Assembly (NCBI GenBank): GCA_021772875.1
Contig: JAJFLD010000127.1
Span: 1 to 16,754, forward strand
Direction: 5' to 3'
Source of the DNA: Ghiorsea sp.
GTDB lineage: Bacteria > Pseudomonadota > Zetaproteobacteria > Mariprofundales > Mariprofundaceae
DNA: 16,754 nucleotides
This document shows positions 1 through 7,235 of this stretch, one piece after another. The position numbers were made by a program, and so were the translations under genes. The notes beneath the pieces were generated by a model. That model saw nothing but the letters and a program-made list of their open reading frames with translations, did not search any database and was not told where the DNA came from. Every line of letters starts with the position of its first letter. Position 1 is the first letter of the stretch.

Positions 1-18
1 TCTTCCCCACATATAATG

Positions 19-1740
19 TCATGGATACAGTGATTTTAAGCTTGAGGTTTGCTCTTGTTGTTGAGTCTGATGTGGTTTTATTGCCTTGATAGCTTGCAGC
101 AAGGACTCACCTGACCAATTTTGCTGATCTTGGTTGCTGTACAAATAGGCATCCAAGCTCTCTAAAGCCGTATCTAAGGCTGTGGATTTACCTTTAAGAG
201 GGTTGCTGCTTTGGCTTAGTATATCACCATGGAAAAATGCGGCAGCCCATTGTGGCAAGAGGCTTTTGGCTTGTGCGGCATCATTGTTTTTACAGGCTGT
301 TTCTAGTGATTTTTGTAAGGTTTTTAAGTGTGCGTGCTTAGCCGTTTTTTGAGCTTGTAGCGCTTTTTTGGTTTGACGTTTTTGGCGAGATAACCACCAA
401 AATAAAAGAGTGACCAACCATGCCAAAGCAAACAATAAAGCCGCACCCTTCCACCCATAGTTTTCGGCGGCGGCTGTAAGCTTAGGCATGTCATCTGCTT
501 GCACATGATTTTCAGGAGCAGCTGTGGCATCGGGTGCTTGTTGCATGGGAGGCTGTGCTGTGGTCTGTGGAGGTGTGGTGGCTGGAACATTGGTAGCAGG
601 CAAAACATCAATTACCCGTGCAGGAATCAACATGGTTTTGATTTCTTTGTTTTGGGTATCCCACCATTGAAGTGAAATGCTGGGCAGGGTCAGCTCACCA
701 GCTCTGGTGGGAATCATGGCAACCTTTTCCTGACGCACGCCAATGATTCCCGTGTCATCATTTTGCTCGCTCATCACGGGTGTATCAGGGTATTGTTTGA
801 AACCATCCAAATCTTGGGTGGAAAAGAGCGTGGGCAACTGGGCGGCAGTTAAACCTGTAGCGCGCAATTCGATGGTACGCGTCAAAGGTTCGCCGACTTT
901 GTAGCTTGTGCTTTGGCCATCTGCCCAAAGCTCGCGTAAGCTTAAGTCTGATGCAGGAAGCCATGTTTTGGTTTTGTCCCAAGCTGCGGGTTTGGACAAC
1001 ACTTGTATGGTCAACGGTTCAGAGCTAACACGGACGGTTTTGCCATTTTGAGCAAATACACTGCTACCTGTGGCGATGCGACCTGTAAATTGTATGGCAG
1101 GTATGTTGAGCTGCCCATCTTGTTGGGGGAAAATAGCATACTGCCGCTGGGTTACAATAAATCTGCGTTGATCCACGACCGTTTCATAATTTTTATCGTC
1201 ACCTAATTTTTTGAGTACAGCATGGGCAATATCAGGTTCGGTTAACTCTGCTTGTGAGAGATTAACAGCACGGAATAGTTTTACAGTGAGCAACAATTGG
1301 GCTTGTACATATACTTCGTGGCTCGAAGGGGTTACTTCTAAGAAAATATCGTTGCTGCTACGGCTTTGGCCTAAAGCCTTGGCATCAAGCACACGTAAAG
1401 TTAAGGGTTTTGTTTGCATATTACCAAAGCTAATAGCGGGTATTTCAAGCACGCCTACGTGTTTGGGCATTAAGGTTAGCAGCCATTGTTTGCTGCGGCT
1501 AAAACTACCGTTGATAATGCTGTAATTGCTGCTGTGGCTTTGGTTGAGGATTTCAAAGGATTGATTTAAGGGTGAAAAATCAGGGTCGTCATCCGTGCCA
1601 CCTTCTGTGGTGATGGTTAAAAGCACAGATTCGCCAAAGTTGGCAATGTGTTGATCCAAGGATGCAGTGGCTGCGGCATTTGCCCAAATCGGTACGAATA
1701 ACAACAAACATAAAAGAATAAGTCGCATACGTTTTACCAT
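19..1740 (-). CDS. batD: BatD-like membrane protein of the MoxR/Bat operon
   Basis: Encodes 573 residues. Residues 1-22 form a signal peptide (MVKRMRLILL start, hydrophobic core, ANA-type cleavage site). A large predicted beta-rich extracytoplasmic region follows (about 25-380), then a Pro/Gln/Ala/Thr-rich linker (about 381-415), one membrane helix (about 431-450, LLFALAWLVTLLFWWL) followed by a basic RQKRQTKK stretch, and a cytoplasmic C-terminal helical tail. This layout is that of BatD (oxygen-tolerance protein family), which is anchored in the inner membrane with most of its mass in the periplasm and is thought to act with the VWA proteins BatA and BatB. It is the last gene of the operon; its ATG overlaps the batBC stop by 7 bases, implying translational coupling. 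An alternative start is Met5. The molecular function of BatD is not established. The stop codon lies only 18 bases from the window edge, so whether more genes follow cannot be seen. Confidence 0.88.
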   Translation of the reverse strand: MVKRMRLILLCLLLFVPIWANAAATASLDQHIANFGESVLLTITTEGGTDDDPDFSPLNQSFEILNQSHSSNYSIINGSFSRSKQWLLTLMPKHVGVLEIPAISFGNMQTKPLTLRVLDAKALGQSRSSNDIFLEVTPSSHEVYVQAQLLLTVKLFRAVNLSQAELTEPDIAHAVLKKLGDDKNYETVVDQRRFIVTQRQYAIFPQQDGQLNIPAIQFTGRIATGSSVFAQNGKTVRVSSEPLTIQVLSKPAAWDKTKTWLPASDLSLRELWADGQSTSYKVGEPLTRTIELRATGLTAAQLPTLFSTQDLDGFKQYPDTPVMSEQNDDTGIIGVRQEKVAMIPTRAGELTLPSISLQWWDTQNKEIKTMLIPARVIDVLPATNVPATTPPQTTAQPPMQQAPDATAAPENHVQADDMPKLTAAAENYGWKGAALLFALAWLVTLLFWWLSRQKRQTKKALQAQKTAKHAHLKTLQKSLETACKNNDAAQAKSLLPQWAAAFFHGDILSQSSNPLKGKSTALDTALESLDAYLYSNQDQQNWSGESLLQAIKAIKPHQTQQQEQTSSLKSLYP

Positions 1741-3692
1741 TGTTGAACTCCTGAATTTTGATTTCCTGATTGCTGTTGATACTGATATTTAAATTTGCGG
1801 CGCAACAAACCACCAGGGTCATCGGGGATACGACGTAGAGTTTGTTCAAGTGCGTGTTGTTCTTCAGCTTGTTGCAAGTCTTCGTCGGAAGGGACTTGTT
1901 GGGTTTGCGCTTCTTTTTTCTGTTCTTGTGCTTGTTTATTGGCTTGTTGGGCTGCTTTTTGGTGGTCTTTTTGCGCTTGCTCGGCTTGTTTTTTATCTTT
2001 TTCTTGCTGTGCAGCAGCCTGTTGTTCTTTTTCAGCAGCATTCTGTTGGGCAGATGGGGTTTGATTCTCTTGTTGTTGTGCGCTTTCAGATTTTTGCTGT
2101 TGCTCACTTTGCTGCTTATCTTGTGATGGTGAGCCTTGTTGATTTTGCTTATCTTGTTGTTGTTCTGCGTTTTGTTGGCCTTGATCTTTTTGTGGCTTGC
2201 CCGACTGATCTTGCTCTGATTTGTTTTTGTCTTGCTGCTTGTTATCTTGTTTTGAGTCTTGTTGGTCTTGGTTCTTTTTTTGTTGCTCAGACTTATCTTT
2301 ATCTTGCTGTTTTTTCTCTTGTTCTTGTTTTAATTTTTCCACCAATTGTTTATTGGCCAAAGCATCTTGATGTTTGGGGTCTTGTTGCAATGCCTTATCA
2401 TAAGCTGCGATGGCTTCATCTAAGTGGCCAAGCTGTGCCAAGGCATTGCCTTGATTATACATATCATCGGCTGTTGGCTCTTTGATGGCGGATAAATTTT
2501 TGAGGGCGGTTTCATAATCCTTATTTTTATAAGCTGCAGATGCTTTCCATGCAGGGTTGGTGAATGTTTTTTCTGCTTGGGCATAGTTTTTTTGCGTCAT
2601 CAGTGCTTGGCCTTGCTGATTGGGGGTTTGCCACAAGTCTGACCAGCTGTTGGCCTCAGCAGGTTTTGTTTGTATCACCAAACATAATCCCACCACCAGC
2701 AGACCACGGCGGAATCCGGGCAAGACCAAAAGCAGTAGTACAAGCAACAACCAAGGGCCTTCTTCAAACCATTGATCGGAAGTTTGATCGCTTTTTCCTG
2801 CCTTGTCGGTGTTAAACATCTGGGCCTGTGTATCATGCAATAGGGGTTGGATATCCGCATTGTTAAGCGTTAAATCATGGTAAGTACCATGGCCTAAGCT
2901 TGCCAATGTTTTTAAACGCGAAATGTCCAATTTAGGAATAATAATATTACCGCGGTTATCGGTGAGGAAACCACCGCGCGGTTGAGCAATGGGCGCACCA
3001 GCTGCGGTGCCAACACCAATCACGCTAAGGCGATGACCTGCATGGGTGAATTGTTGAACTGCCGCATCAGAAAAGGCATCGGAATCGGTGAGCAGTAGCG
3101 CTTGACCATGCAACACACCTGCTTGGGCAAACAAGGCTGCAGCTTTGTGCAAAGCGACATCAATTTGTCCACCTTGGGCGGGCATAATATCAGTGCTTAA
3201 ACCTTGGAGCTGGGATAAAATGGTTTCGCTATCTTCAGTGAGTGGGGTGACCACAAAAGCAGAGCCTGCAAAAACAACCAAGGCCGTTTGCCCTTCTTTT
3301 CTTAAGCGTAACAAGTCAGTGAGTTTTTGTTTGGCACGCACCAAACGATTGGGTTTGATGTCAGCTGCATCCATGGAACGCGATAAATCAAGCAATACAA
3401 TCAAAGCACTTTGCTCTTGGTACATGGGTTGAGGCATCTTTTTCCATACAGGACCTGCCAAAGCAATAACAATAAGTAAGCTTGCCAGCAAAGCCAGCCA
3501 GTATGATTGTTGTGATGATGGCTTGGTATCGCCTACTTTTAAGTAAGCCAACAATGCAGGGTCGCACACTTTCTGCCATGCTGAGAGTGAGCTTTGTTTT
3601 TGTTTGAGCTTGTACAATATCAGTAAGAGCGGCAGCCATGCGAGCAACATCCATGGACGCAAGAAGTGGAAGTTTGCAATGAAAGTATCCAT
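1734..3692 (-). CDS. batB: Fused BatB/BatC: VWA domain plus TPR protein
   Basis: Encodes 652 residues. Two N-terminal membrane helices (about 12-27 and 64-81) precede a von Willebrand A domain (about 95-290) with an intact MIDAS signature D102-L-S-R-S106, Thr near 149-152 and the TDSD loop at about 202-205. A hydrophobic segment (about 312-342) follows. TPR repeats then occupy about 355-445 (for example YNQGNALAQLGHLDEAIAAY), and a Gln/Lys/Asp-rich low-complexity stretch about 452-600. The C-terminus carries the motif RRIPDDPGGLLRRKF (620-634), which I recognise from BatB/BatC proteins of gamma-proteobacteria. In other bacteria BatB and BatC are separate proteins; here they are one polypeptide. 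The VWA domain should bind a divalent metal and protein partners at the outer face of the inner membrane. The start overlaps the batA stop by one base (TAATG). Confidence 0.9.
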   Translation of the reverse strand: MDTFIANFHFLRPWMLLAWLPLLLILYKLKQKQSSLSAWQKVCDPALLAYLKVGDTKPSSQQSYWLALLASLLIVIALAGPVWKKMPQPMYQEQSALIVLLDLSRSMDAADIKPNRLVRAKQKLTDLLRLRKEGQTALVVFAGSAFVVTPLTEDSETILSQLQGLSTDIMPAQGGQIDVALHKAAALFAQAGVLHGQALLLTDSDAFSDAAVQQFTHAGHRLSVIGVGTAAGAPIAQPRGGFLTDNRGNIIIPKLDISRLKTLASLGHGTYHDLTLNNADIQPLLHDTQAQMFNTDKAGKSDQTSDQWFEEGPWLLLVLLLLVLPGFRRGLLVVGLCLVIQTKPAEANSWSDLWQTPNQQGQALMTQKNYAQAEKTFTNPAWKASAAYKNKDYETALKNLSAIKEPTADDMYNQGNALAQLGHLDEAIAAYDKALQQDPKHQDALANKQLVEKLKQEQEKKQQDKDKSEQQKKNQDQQDSKQDNKQQDKNKSEQDQSGKPQKDQGQQNAEQQQDKQNQQGSPSQDKQQSEQQQKSESAQQQENQTPSAQQNAAEKEQQAAAQQEKDKKQAEQAQKDHQKAAQQANKQAQEQKKEAQTQQVPSDEDLQQAEEQHALEQTLRRIPDDPGGLLRRKFKYQYQQQSGNQNSGVQQW

Positions 3693-4681
3693 TATTTTTT
3701 CCTCAACAATAACAAGCCTAACCCAATAACCAACATCAAGGCGGCAAATAATGGATAGACAAATAAGGCGCGGATAGGGCGAAAGGTTTGGGTTTCGCGG
3801 GCGACGGGTTCGAGTTTGTCGATGGCGGCATAGACTTGTTTTAACTCATCACTGTCGTGGGCTCTAAAGTATTTACCACCTGTTTGTTCCGCGATATTGC
3901 GTAACATGGTCTCATCCAAATCGGCAGAAGGGTTGATGGTTTGGCTACCAAAAAAGGATGCTACGTTTAGCGCAGATGCGCCAATGCCAATGGTATAAAT
4001 GCGTAAGCCAATTTTTTTGGCAAGTTCCACACCTTCTTCGGGCTTGAGCGCACCTGCTGTATTGACGCCATCGGTGAGCAGAATCAATACCAAATCAGAT
4101 GCATTCTTGATGCCTTGCAAACGTTTGACAGCCAAACCAATAGCATCACCAATGGCTGTTTCCTTGCCGGCAAGGCCAATGGCAGTTTCATCTAAAAACA
4201 TATTTACTGTTTTGCGGTCAAAGGTGAGCGGGGTTTGTAAGTAGGCTTGTGAACCAAATAAAATGAGGCCCACTCGATCACCTTCACGGCGAGCGATGAA
4301 GTCGTGTGCAATGGCTTTGGTGGCAGTGAGGCGATCCACTTGCTGACCATGCAGGGTGAAATCTTGCATCTGCATACTGCCTGATAAATCAACAGCCATC
4401 ATCACATCACGGCCACTGCGAGCAACGTCGATGGGTTCACCCATCCATTGTGGCCGAGCAGCTGCCAACAACAAACAAATCCAAGCCAACCAAGCCAAGA
4501 TAAGCAAGAGCTGCTGTGAGACTTGCCGCTTTTCTTGGTTGCCACTGGCAAGGCGTAATTCATCAGCAAAAGGAATATATAAACCACCATGTTGTTGCTG
4601 CGCTTGTGCTGGCCAAAAGCGGCGCCACAACCAAGGCAATGGCAGCAGCAAGAAAACCCAAATCCAGACAAATTCAAACAT
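3692..4681 (-). CDS. batA: BatA-like VWA domain membrane protein
   Basis: Encodes 329 residues. It has an N-terminal membrane helix (about 3-20), a second (about 57-75), a VWA domain (about 92-290) and a C-terminal helix (about 305-326) ending in RKK. The MIDAS motif is intact: D98-L-S-G-S102, a downstream Thr (GKETAIGDA, about 172-180) and D204 in LLTDGVN. The sequence RDVMMAVDLSGSMQMQDF is typical of BatA. In Bat clusters these proteins are proposed substrates or partners of the MoxR ATPase and take part in envelope or oxidative stress tolerance; that role is inferred from the family. The start overlaps the end of the DUF4381 gene by 8 bases and the stop overlaps batBC by one base. BatA and BatB domains are paralogous, so the two adjacent genes probably arose by duplication. 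Confidence 0.9.
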   Translation of the reverse strand: MFEFVWIWVFLLLPLPWLWRRFWPAQAQQQHGGLYIPFADELRLASGNQEKRQVSQQLLLILAWLAWICLLLAAARPQWMGEPIDVARSGRDVMMAVDLSGSMQMQDFTLHGQQVDRLTATKAIAHDFIARREGDRVGLILFGSQAYLQTPLTFDRKTVNMFLDETAIGLAGKETAIGDAIGLAVKRLQGIKNASDLVLILLTDGVNTAGALKPEEGVELAKKIGLRIYTIGIGASALNVASFFGSQTINPSADLDETMLRNIAEQTGGKYFRAHDSDELKQVYAAIDKLEPVARETQTFRPIRALFVYPLFAALMLVIGLGLLLLRKK

Positions 4682-5213
4682 GTTGTTTTAACACCTGTGT
4701 CACCCATTGTTGGCTTAAATCAAGCAAGACTTGAACATCATGGTTCATGTCTTGGCTGGTTGGCGGTTTATAGATGCTTTCATTTAATAGTGCTGCGATT
4801 TCAGGCGAGCTAAAGCAGGGCTGGGGTTTATCGTTTAACCATTGCTGATCAAGAAAGCTTAACCAATCTTGGCCTATCAGACCTGCGGTATGTTGTTGGG
4901 CAAAAAGCGTGAGCGCAACGCGCCTTAAGAAGGCGGAAGTGGCTTGTAAACACGCTTGGACATCGCCATCTTCAGCATAACTTTGTTGTATGTGTTTTAA
5001 ATGTTCAGTAATGGATGATGTTAAAACGAGCTGTGTTTTTTTGGTGCGTTTCCAAGCAAGTATTTTGGGTAGCAGCCAAACTACAAACACAAATACAAAG
5101 ACCACCAACAAAGCCAGCAGCAACCACCAACCTAAACCCAGATCCCACCAAGGGGCGGGTGCTGGCAAATGGATGTCTTTTAATGCGGCAAGGCCTGCGT
5201 TCATATCGCCCAT
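4674..5213 (-). CDS. DUF4381 small membrane protein of the Bat operon
   Basis: A protein of about 180 residues with the N-terminal motif LKDIHLPAPAPWW, typical of DUF4381 members in gamma-proteobacterial Bat clusters. One strong membrane helix follows (WWLLLALLVVFVFVFVVWLL), then a basic loop and a cytoplasmic helical domain of about 115 residues. The function is unknown; its fixed position between the DUF58 and batA genes suggests a structural part of the complex. The start is uncertain. The reading frame is open from an ATG at 5231, which has no ribosome binding site. I chose 5213, which has a GAGAG seven bases upstream. An ATG at 5204 would give a 4-base ATGA overlap with the DUF58 stop and an N-terminus (MNAGLAALKDIHLP) that also looks normal for the family. 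Confidence 0.8.
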   Translation of the reverse strand: MGDMNAGLAALKDIHLPAPAPWWDLGLGWWLLLALLVVFVFVFVVWLLPKILAWKRTKKTQLVLTSSITEHLKHIQQSYAEDGDVQACLQATSAFLRRVALTLFAQQHTAGLIGQDWLSFLDQQWLNDKPQPCFSSPEIAALLNESIYKPPTSQDMNHDVQVLLDLSQQWVTQVLKQHV

Positions 5214-6121
5214 AATTGCTCTCGTATGCATTGGTTTATATTTTCATGGGTAGCCACTTCAAGATGGTGAATGCCATGGTGTGATTTTAAGGTTTCAATT
5301 TTTGTGAGCTGTTGCTGGTTTTGTTGCAGCATATGCTGTTGTAATTTTTGATTGGAGAAAACGTTGAAATAGCTTTTGCCATCAAAGACAGGGTAGATAC
5401 CCGCTTGAGGAAATTGCCGCTCTAAAGTGTCGTAAATAGAAATTAAAACCACATCATTATGTCTGGCCAATTGGGTTAAATCAGCAATGGCAGCATCATT
5501 CAGACCGCGAAAATCACTAAGCATATAAATCAATGTGCCGGGTTTACATACTTTGCGTAAACGTTTGGTTGTTTCATGAAAGGGGATGTTGTCGTGGTGT
5601 TGATGGGGTTGTTGCCAAGCCGTGGACTGGCAGCAGCGGTGTAAAAAATGCAATACACCTTTGCGGCCACGGGTGGGTTTGATTTCGGCATGATCGGTGT
5701 CTGAAAACAATAAACCACCCAATCTATCGCCATGCGAAATGCTGTGCCAAGCCAATAATGCAGCAGCTTGGCTGGCCACAACTGATTTGAGCGCACCACG
5801 CGTGGCAAAAAACATGCTCTTGCGATAATCAAGGCAAATCAGTACGGGGCGCTCACGCTCTTCGCGATACATTTTCACATGGGTGCTGCCTTTGCGTGCG
5901 GTCACCTTCCAATCAATGCAACCGACATCATCGCCAGGTTGATAAATGCGTACTTCATCAAATTCCATGCCGCGACCACGCAAGCGCGACAAATGTGCGC
6001 CACTCATGGCCGAGCGAATATGTTTGCGGCGCACGGCAAGGCCAGCGATTTGTTTTTGTAGGGCAATCAATTGGTTGAAGTCCAATTGTGTTGCTGGATT
6101 TAAGGGTACACCTTGACTCAT
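5201..6121 (-). CDS. DUF58 domain protein (VWA-like fold)
   Basis: Encodes 306 residues with the DUF58 signature at about 48-90: RGRGMEFDEVRIYQPGDD, then IDWKVTARKG and K-x-YREERERP. The protein has no signal peptide or membrane helix, so it is expected in the cytoplasm or at the membrane surface. DUF58 proteins almost always lie next to MoxR ATPases and are thought to be their partners. The VWA-like strand reads LICLDYRKSMFF: the first Ser of the usual D-x-S-x-S metal site is Arg (D98-Y-R-K-S102), so metal binding may be weak or absent, as in many gamma-proteobacterial relatives that carry D-Q-R-x-S. AAAGG at 6130-6134 sits 8 bases before the ATG and overlaps the moxR stop. The precise function is unknown. 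Confidence 0.9.
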   Translation of the reverse strand: MSQGVPLNPATQLDFNQLIALQKQIAGLAVRRKHIRSAMSGAHLSRLRGRGMEFDEVRIYQPGDDVGCIDWKVTARKGSTHVKMYREERERPVLICLDYRKSMFFATRGALKSVVASQAAALLAWHSISHGDRLGGLLFSDTDHAEIKPTRGRKGVLHFLHRCCQSTAWQQPHQHHDNIPFHETTKRLRKVCKPGTLIYMLSDFRGLNDAAIADLTQLARHNDVVLISIYDTLERQFPQAGIYPVFDGKSYFNVFSNQKLQQHMLQQNQQQLTKIETLKSHHGIHHLEVATHENINQCIREQLWAI

Positions 6122-6132
6122 CAGACTAACCT

Positions 6133-7092
6133 TTAAGGTACTGCAACCTGCGCAATCAGCTGGGTAATCACTGCATCAGGGGTTAAACCTGAAGCTTCAG
6201 CTTCGTAATTGAGTAATAATCGATGGCGTAACACATCATAAGCGACATGTTGAATATCTTCAGGGGAGACAAAATCACGACCAGCCAGCCATGCGTGGGC
6301 ACGGGCACAGCGATCCAAAGCAATGGTTGCCCGAGGGCTTGCGCCATATTGTAAATGTTTGACCACGCCTTGGGTGGTGTGGTTGGAGCGCGTCGCCATA
6401 ATCAATTGCACCATGTATTCCTCTAGTGCATCTGCGACATACATGTCCAAGGTGGCTTGGCGTGCTTGTTGTAAGACGGCTTGTGTCAAAATCACTTGTG
6501 GTGTGGCGGCAGTGGTTGTCGCAGCTTCAGCACGGGATAAACGTAAGATTTCTTTTTCTGAAGCGGCTGAAGGGTAATCAATGCTCACATGCAATAAGAA
6601 CCTATCCAATTGGGCTTCAGGTAGCGGATACGTGCCTTCTTGTTCGATAGGGTTTTGGGTTGCCATCACCAAAAACAAGTCAGGTAAAGGGTAACTTACG
6701 CTGCCTACGGTGATTTGGCGTTCAGCCATAGCTTCTAACAACGCAGATTGTACCTTGGCAGGCGCACGATTGATTTCATCGGCCAATAATAAATTGTGAA
6801 ACATCGGCCCTTTTTGGAAATGGAAACTGCCATCTTGGGGACGATAAATTTCTACGCCTGTTAAATCCGAGGGCAATAAATCGGGGGTAAACTGCACCCG
6901 ATGAAAATCACCTTCGATGAAGTCGCTTAACACTTTAATGGCGCGTGTTTTGGCTAGCCCCGGCGCACCCTCAACCAATAAATGACCATCGGCCAACATG
7001 GCAATCAACAATTGATTTGCCAAATGGGATTGTCCGATGATTTTTTGTTCTATGCTTGTTTTTAAGGTTTGAAAAATGGCTAAAGTTTCCAC
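6133..7092 (-). CDS. moxR: MoxR family AAA+ ATPase
   Basis: First gene of the Bat operon; about 319 residues from the GTG chosen here. A reading frame open from TTG at 7104 adds four residues. Counting from the TTG, visible motifs are Walker A GAPGLAKT (46-53), Walker B LLLADE (105-110) followed by INRAPAKVQSALLEAMAE, sensor 1 ATQNP (148-152) and LPEAQLDRF (161-169), all classic for MoxR. The C-terminal helical lid region ends in RHRLLLNYEAEA. MoxR proteins are chaperone-like ATPases that remodel or activate VWA-domain partners, here probably the DUF58, BatA and BatB proteins. The start at GTG 7092 is favoured because TTGGAG (7099-7104) lies six bases upstream; the TTG itself is part of that ribosome binding site. 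There is an 11-base gap to the DUF58 gene. Confidence 0.93.
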   Translation of the reverse strand: METLAIFQTLKTSIEQKIIGQSHLANQLLIAMLADGHLLVEGAPGLAKTRAIKVLSDFIEGDFHRVQFTPDLLPSDLTGVEIYRPQDGSFHFQKGPMFHNLLLADEINRAPAKVQSALLEAMAERQITVGSVSYPLPDLFLVMATQNPIEQEGTYPLPEAQLDRFLLHVSIDYPSAASEKEILRLSRAEAATTTAATPQVILTQAVLQQARQATLDMYVADALEEYMVQLIMATRSNHTTQGVVKHLQYGASPRATIALDRCARAHAWLAGRDFVSPEDIQHVAYDVLRHRLLLNYEAEASGLTPDAVITQLIAQVAVP

Positions 7093-7098
7093 GATAAA

Positions 7099-7104
7099 CT
7101 CCAA
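7099..7104 (-). promoter_or_regulatory. Ribosome binding site deciding the moxR start
   Basis: The minus strand reads TTGGAG, then a six-base spacer, then GTG at 7092. This favours GTG over the in-frame TTG at 7104, which has only A-rich sequence before it. Confidence 0.6.
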
Positions 7105-7142
7105 AGTCTTTTTGTTTCTGTGATGTTAGATCGTTCCAATGG

Positions 7143-7158
7143 GGCGCTATTTAACGCC
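7143..7158 (-). other. Short hairpin upstream of moxR
   Basis: GGCGTTAAATAGCGCC on the minus strand can form a six-pair stem (one G-T wobble) with an AAAT loop. It lies between the efflux operon stop (7236) and moxR. No T-run follows, so it does not look like a classic intrinsic terminator. It overlaps the candidate -10 of the bat operon and could affect transcription there, or be chance. Confidence 0.3.
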
Positions 7159-7182
7159 GCTAAGATGAAAAGTAGATGAAAA
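7149..7182 (-). promoter_or_regulatory. Candidate bat operon promoter with Pho-box-like direct repeats
   Basis: On the minus strand the heptamer TTTTCAT occurs twice (7182-7176 and 7171-7165) with a 4-base spacer, an 11-base period. The identical unit is in fact 10 bases (CTTTTCATCT, 7183-7174 and 7172-7163). Each heptamer matches 5 of 7 positions of the PhoB half-site CTGTCAT. Ten bases downstream is TTAAAT (7154-7149), a 4 of 6 match to a sigma-70 -10; this is the spacing expected when an OmpR/PhoB-type activator replaces the -35. The GTG of moxR lies 56 bases beyond the -10. An OmpR-family regulator other than PhoB would fit equally well. This is inference from pattern only. Confidence 0.4.
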
Positions 7183-7235
7183 GATTTCACAGCAATTTAG
7201 GCATGGGTATGTGCGCACTTCGTTAAACTTATAGC

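Noticed and set aside
1..18. Possible start of another operon gene downstream of batD
   Set aside because: An ATG is present on the minus strand, but only a few codons are inside the window; nothing can be supported.
1795..2485. Long plus-strand reading frames opposite the batBC tail
   Set aside because: They are antisense shadows of the Gln/Lys-rich repeats (poly-Leu/Val/Cys translations) and have no ribosome sites.
7211..7218. GTGCGCAC palindrome downstream of the efflux operon
   Set aside because: Only eight bases, no flanking T-run or second copy; not enough for a terminator or operator.
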